36,143 bases of DNA from an uncultured Pseudanabaenaceae cyanobacterium. Lineage in GTDB: Bacteria > Cyanobacteriota > Cyanobacteriia > PCC-9006 > JAAUQQ01. The DNA is taken from the NCBI GenBank assembly GCA_937949725.1, contig CALECT010000123.1, forward strand, positions 1-36,143. Reading direction: 5' to 3'. Positions 32,845 through 36,143 of this stretch are shown here, one piece after another. The position numbers and the translations under genes were made by a program. The number at the start of each line of letters is the position of its first letter. The stretch's first letter is position 1. The notes under the pieces are model-generated. The model saw only the letters and a list, made by a program, of their open reading frames with translations. It was not told where the DNA came from and made no database searches.

Positions 32845-33912
32845 ATGGCTTCACTGGATTCCCAGGCTCAGCTGCAACAGCTACAGGGCGAACTTACCCA
32901 GCTTGTAAAGCAGTTACCTAGTTTGGAGCATGGGAAATTAATTCACCAGGCCCTAGCGAGTCTGATTGCGATTAGCCAGGAGAATCTTGACCGCCTGGAC
33001 TGGAAAATTTTGCTGGGCTCCCTGCAAGATATGGAGAAGGCCTTTCAGGTCTTGGCTCCCTATCGTCATACGCGCAAGGTTGCGGTGTTTGGCTCGGCGC
33101 GTACGGCCAAGGATGACCCGGACTATGCCATGGCTCATGATTTTTCTAAGACCATGGCAGATAAGGGCTTTATGCTGCTGACTGGGGCGGGGGGCGGCAT
33201 TATGGAGGCTGCCAATGAGGGAGCAGGGCGCGATCGCTCCTTCGGTCTAAATGTCTATCTCCCCTTCGAACAGAGCGCGAACCCCGCCATTGATGGCGAT
33301 GCCAAGCTACTGACATTCAAGTACTTCTTCACGCGCAAGCTGTTCTTTCTGCGGGAGACCGATGCAGTGGCGGTGTTCCCCGGTGGCTTTGGCACCATGG
33401 ATGAGCTGTTTGAATGCCTGACGCTGATGCAGACCGGCAAGTTTGGCCCAGTGCCGCTGATTTTGGTGGATCAGCCTGGGGGTGACTATTGGCAGGATTG
33501 GGAGAGCTATGTGAATGATCAGCTCTTGAGGAAGGGGTTGATCAGCGGTGAGGATCATCACCTGTATACAATCACGGACGATATTGCGGTGGCAGAGGCG
33601 GCGATCGCAAACTTCTATCGGGTCTACCACTCCAGTCGCTATGTGGACTCAGATTTGATCCTGCGCCTCAATGCAGAGCTGACGGATGCTGAGGTGGAGC
33701 GCCTAAATCATGATTTCAGCGATATCTTGGTTGGTGGTTCGATAGAGAAGACGGTTGCTCAGTCCGAGGAGAAAGGCGATGAAACAGCCCCTTTACCTCG
33801 GTTGAAACTTCACTACAATCAGCGAGATACAGGACGACTGTATGAGCTGATTTCTGAGGTGAACCGAGTGGGAGATAGCCATCTGAAAGAGGTCCATCCC
33901 GAGCAGCGATGA
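32845..33912 (+). CDS. LOG family protein (nucleotide 5'-monophosphate phosphoribohydrolase-like)
   Basis: The 355-residue protein has an N-terminal helical extension to about residue 75 and then the LOG (Lonely Guy) Rossmann core. This includes VAVFGSART, LLTGAGGGIMEAANEGA (111-127) and the signature PGGFGTMDELFE (179-190), which carries the catalytic Glu. A C-terminal extension of about 100 residues follows. LOG enzymes release bases from nucleoside monophosphates, notably cytokinin precursors, and were formerly misannotated as lysine decarboxylases. The longer form here is typical of a cyanobacterial and plant-like subgroup, whose substrate is unclear. AGGAG precedes the ATG by 7 bases. 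It follows trxA but is separated from it by a strong terminator. Confidence 0.9.
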   Translation: MASLDSQAQLQQLQGELTQLVKQLPSLEHGKLIHQALASLIAISQENLDRLDWKILLGSLQDMEKAFQVLAPYRHTRKVAVFGSARTAKDDPDYAMAHDFSKTMADKGFMLLTGAGGGIMEAANEGAGRDRSFGLNVYLPFEQSANPAIDGDAKLLTFKYFFTRKLFFLRETDAVAVFPGGFGTMDELFECLTLMQTGKFGPVPLILVDQPGGDYWQDWESYVNDQLLRKGLISGEDHHLYTITDDIAVAEAAIANFYRVYHSSRYVDSDLILRLNAELTDAEVERLNHDFSDILVGGSIEKTVAQSEEKGDETAPLPRLKLHYNQRDTGRLYELISEVNRVGDSHLKEVHPEQR

Positions 33913-33921
33913 CTTGAATTC

Positions 33922-34015
33922 GTCAACCATTTGAATGGTTGACTCTTGATGGGCTGTAAGGTTTGGCAGCATTGGATGCTGCGTATTAAATCTTAGGTCG
34001 AACAGCGGTTCGACC
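33922..34015. repeat. Three successive hairpins between convergent genes
   Basis: Three perfect inverted repeats occur in 94 bases: GTCAACCATT/AATGGTTGAC (33922-33943), GCAGCAT-TGG-ATGCTGC (33966-33982) and GGTCGAAC-AGCG-GTTCGACC (33996-34015). The first begins 10 bases after the LOG stop and may terminate transcription, but T-tracts are weak. The last, followed by CTACGGG, resembles dispersed cyanobacterial repeats. Confidence 0.65.
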
Positions 34016-34062
34016 CTACGGGATTACTGATGGGGGCAATTTTTGTTTGATGGGACTGGGGT

Positions 34063-35334
34063 CTAAATTGCTCCGGCGTAGATCCCTTTCACCACTTCAC
34101 CAATTCTGCCCATAGCATCTTCCAGCTCGGCTTTGGTGGCCGTGAGGCTGATTCGCACGCAGCGCTTCGTATGCTCCCAGTCATCCTTGAGACCGGGGAA
34201 AAAGGAACTGCCGGGAACGACGATGACCCCGACTTTTTTCAGCTCTTGGTAGAACTCCCAGTCCGTCATGGGTAGTTCATCTAGCCAGAGCCAGGCAAAA
34301 ATTGCGCCCTCGCCCTTGTGCAAGTACCAGGGGCGATCGCCAGGCATGGCGGCATCCAAACTGGCCTCAACCACATCAAATTTCTCGCGGTAGTGGGGGC
34401 GAATGACGCTTTCGGAGAGCTGGGCGAGTTGGCCCGAGGCAATGGCACGGGCGGCGATCGCTTGCCCATAGCGAGAGGAGTGAATACAGAAATTGGTCTG
34501 AAACGCCTCCAGGGTCTGAATCACCTGGGGCGAGCCAATCACCACGCCCAAGCGCTCCCCTGGCAAGCCCGCCTTGGACAGGCTGATGCAATGGACCAAG
34601 TTGTCGCCAAATAGCGGCTCCATGTCAGTGAAATTCAAAGCCGGGAACGGCGGCGCATAGGCTGAATCGACAAACACCGGGCAGTCATAGGGCGCTGCTA
34701 AATCCGCCAGCTTCTGCACATCCTCGTTGCTGACCACATTGCCCGTGGGATTGCAGGGACGAGAGAACAGCACCATGCCGGTGTTCTCGTTAATTTCGAG
34801 CTGGCTAAAGTCCGGCCGGTACTTGAAACGGTGAGGACCAACAATGTCGATCTGTGGACGATAGGCGACGAGGGCTTCCGGCACTAGGCTGATGCCGCCG
34901 TAGCCCGTGTAGTCGGGGCTGAGGGGCAGCACAATATTTCTGACTTGACCGCTCGCTGTGCGTCCGCCAAAGGCATTGGCCGCGAGGAAGTAGAGGGCTT
35001 GGCTGCCGGGAGTAATGAGGATATTGCGGTCCGTTAGCTCAAGGCCGTAGCGCTGGTTGAAGTCATTGGCGATCGCTTCCACCAAGGGCTGATAACCCTG
35101 ACTCGATCCATAACGACAAACCACCTCCCCATACTCCGAGCTGTCCAACAGTTCTTGGGTACAGTCCCGCCACAGCTGCTCAATCTCCGGCAAAATCAGC
35201 GGATTGCCTGCGCTGAGATTGATGAACGTTCTCCCCTCGCCGCTGCGCAGAGTTTCGATAATGTCCTTCATGATGGCGCGAACGCCTGTCAGAGCTGACA
35301 TCTGTTCACCGGTCTGAGTCAAGCTAAGCTGCAT
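34063..35334 (-). CDS. avtA: Valine-pyruvate aminotransferase
   Basis: The 423-residue PLP-dependent class I/II aminotransferase follows E. coli AvtA along its length. Conserved blocks are LSAGNPLILPEIEQ, CRYGSSQGYQPL, FSRPCNPTGNVV, VFVDSAYAPPFP, SLSKAGLPGERLG with the PLP Lys (K254), HKGEGAIFAWLW and PGSSFFPGLKDDWEHT. It interconverts valine and alanine with their keto acids. I use ATG 35334. The frame can be extended to GTG 35367, but the extra residues METHPTHLFLA are encoded partly by a dispersed repeat arm, so they are probably not native. A [2Fe-2S] ferredoxin gene precedes it on the same strand. Confidence 0.93.
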   Translation of the reverse strand: MQLSLTQTGEQMSALTGVRAIMKDIIETLRSGEGRTFINLSAGNPLILPEIEQLWRDCTQELLDSSEYGEVVCRYGSSQGYQPLVEAIANDFNQRYGLELTDRNILITPGSQALYFLAANAFGGRTASGQVRNIVLPLSPDYTGYGGISLVPEALVAYRPQIDIVGPHRFKYRPDFSQLEINENTGMVLFSRPCNPTGNVVSNEDVQKLADLAAPYDCPVFVDSAYAPPFPALNFTDMEPLFGDNLVHCISLSKAGLPGERLGVVIGSPQVIQTLEAFQTNFCIHSSRYGQAIAARAIASGQLAQLSESVIRPHYREKFDVVEASLDAAMPGDRPWYLHKGEGAIFAWLWLDELPMTDWEFYQELKKVGVIVVPGSSFFPGLKDDWEHTKRCVRISLTATKAELEDAMGRIGEVVKGIYAGAI

Positions 35335-35354
35335 AGCCAAAAATAAATGCGTAG

Positions 35355-35409
35355 GGTGGGTTTCCACGGTAGGCCGAGGGACAAACCGTCCAACTCAACA
35401 AAACCCACC
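35355..35409. repeat. Inverted repeat upstream of avtA (GTGGGTTT type)
   Basis: GGTGGGTTT (35355-35363) and AAACCCACC (35401-35409) form 9-bp perfect arms around a 37-base interior. The flanking GTAGGGTGGGTTT word is typical of a repeat common in cyanobacterial intergenic DNA. It lies between avtA and the ferredoxin gene and would read into the extended avtA N-terminus. Confidence 0.7.
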
Positions 35410-35468
35410 ATTTCCGAAAGATTCAAACCACAGGCTGTTCAAAGCCCGTCAAAACATTACCCGAAACA

Positions 35469-35705
35469 TCACCAAGTCGGGTCACTATACAACTCAACCT
35501 TGATTTCTTGATTGCTGGGCGGAACCCCGGTGATGCAGCTACAAACCTCCTCGCCATCCAACTCCACTTCACAGGCATGGCAGGAACCTTGCATACAGCC
35601 CGTAGGGATCGAAACTCCGGCCCGCTTTGCCACTTCTAGCAAGGGCTCCCCCACCTCAGCTTCAGCAGTTTTGTCATCGGGCAAGAAACGAACGGTGACG
35701 GTCAT
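35469..35705 (-). CDS. [2Fe-2S] ferredoxin
   Basis: The 78-residue protein is a short plant-type ferredoxin fold. Cluster ligands follow the C-x4-C-x2-C pattern (C37, C42, C45) in GCMQGSCHAC, with the fourth ligand C55 or C57 in EEVCSC. It is shorter than the 97-residue photosynthetic ferredoxin PetF, with a truncated C-terminus after EIKVELYSDPTW. It probably serves a specialised electron-transfer step rather than linear photosynthetic flow. Its partner is unknown. The ATG at 35705 gives the standard N-terminus. The upstream region contains a HIP1-like GGCGATCGC. Confidence 0.9.
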   Translation of the reverse strand: MTVTVRFLPDDKTAEAEVGEPLLEVAKRAGVSIPTGCMQGSCHACEVELDGEEVCSCITGVPPSNQEIKVELYSDPTW

Positions 35706-36051
35706 GGGGCGATCGCAAAGAGATAAGGTCGAAAAATCAGAGCGCTCAGGCGCTGTTAATCCCTTTCATCATAGAACGTTGACTGAGTTCAGCAGTGAGC
35801 CATTTTGCTGGCCCAAACAGCCTCTAGGCTGACTGTCTGGGAATGGGCAATACCCTGCGGGGGCTAGGCTCCATAGCCATGACCTAGGCGCTTGGAGCAT
35901 AACCAAGACCCCCCGCCATTACACCTCGCCCGATCTTGAATTGAGCTTCCAGCAGTTTGCCCTGCTGGGCTTTTGAGCAATTGGCCCTTTGCCCCGCCAT
36001 TGCGGAAAGCATCCTCAATCCCATCCTTTCAAGCTGCCCAACGACTTTGCC
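35706..36051. other. Intergenic region with a hairpin and T-tract
   Basis: No plus-strand protein gene is convincing here. A hairpin CCAGCAG-TTTGCC-CTGCTGG (35949-35968) is followed by GCTTTTGAGC, resembling a terminator. No coding gene on the plus strand precedes it within the gap, so it could end a leader or a small RNA. Confidence 0.4.
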
Positions 36052-36143
36052 ATGGAAAATTCATCTCCTAAGCCAGGCCAGGATGATCAGCAAACGCTGA
36101 TTCAGACCTCCCACAACCAAGGTTTAGGCCGAGTCGCTTCCCC
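36052..36143 (+). CDS. Unknown protein, N-terminal part (3' end outside window)
   Basis: An ATG at 36052 opens a frame that stays open to the window end (about 30 codons). The visible segment is polar, with Gln, Ser and Asp (MENSSPKPGQDDQQTLIQTS), as in a disordered N-terminus. Nothing identifies a family. There is no clear Shine-Dalgarno sequence. It could be chance, but the start lies after a plausible promoter-length gap. Confidence 0.4.
   Translation, partial: MENSSPKPGQDDQQTLIQTSHNQGLGRVAS

Noticed and set aside
34004..34020. GCGGTTCGACCCTACGG, resembling a tRNA T-arm
   Set aside because: It is the right half of a hairpin repeat with arms GGTCGAAC/GTTCGACC. No acceptor stem, D-arm or anticodon arm surrounds it.

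Overview
The window is a stretch of cyanobacterial chromosome. HIP1 octamers (GCGATCGC) are scattered throughout. Several genes are cyanobacterial in character: GuaB3, an XisH/XisI pair, a four-cysteine Ser/Thr kinase-like protein, a cyanobacterial-type transglutaminase-fold protein and small conserved cyanobacterial membrane proteins. Many genes lack a clear Shine-Dalgarno sequence. I cannot name the genus; a Leptolyngbya-like or other non-marine cyanobacterium is plausible. The region is mostly housekeeping and conserved hypothetical genes in short transcription units on both strands. I see no prophage, transposase, CRISPR array, tRNA or rRNA.

Layout. 1-3617: the end of a glycosyltransferase-like gene, a YjbQ-family gene, an orphan response regulator, a GNAT acetyltransferase (minus) and a membrane protein with an HELGH metalloprotease motif. 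3618-4071 is a gene-free spacer full of small palindromes. 4072-7924: a two-lobed retropepsin-like aspartic protease (minus) diverges from a U32-family (RlhA-like) gene that contains two perfect palindromic inserts inside its reading frame. 7985-13100: a small coiled-coil protein, a rhodanese lipoprotein, a Rieske protein, two membrane proteins, a TIGR03790-like lipoprotein and a methyltransferase. 13149-16838: an acyltransferase-3 protein and a short-chain dehydrogenase (both minus), a long gene-poor spacer, then two small hypotheticals. 17021-21821: a transglutaminase-fold membrane protein lacking catalytic Cys and His, a degenerate pilin-like protein, a four-cysteine hypothetical, a Uma2 nuclease-like protein and a lipoprotein. 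21848-24720 (minus): a TPR lipoprotein, xisI, xisH and pyrB. 24962-30000: a GerMN-like lipoprotein, a zinc-ribbon/pseudokinase/TPR protein of 1042 residues and an orphan peptide-type ABC permease. 30451-32667: guaB3, then a strong candidate for the small RNA Yfr1, then trxA. 32845-36143: a LOG-family protein, a valine-pyruvate aminotransferase (avtA), a [2Fe-2S] ferredoxin and the first codons of a gene leaving the window.

The best items for a second look are the Yfr1 RNA between guaB3 and trxA, the in-frame palindromic inserts in the U32 gene, the pseudokinase-TPR protein, the catalytically altered transglutaminase-fold and pilin-like proteins lying tail to tail, and the hairpin arrays between convergent genes. 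Pathway genes that can be named are for pyrimidine synthesis (pyrB), guanine nucleotide synthesis (guaB3), thiol redox (trxA), valine/alanine transamination (avtA) and electron transfer (Rieske protein, ferredoxin). They do not form one pathway cluster.
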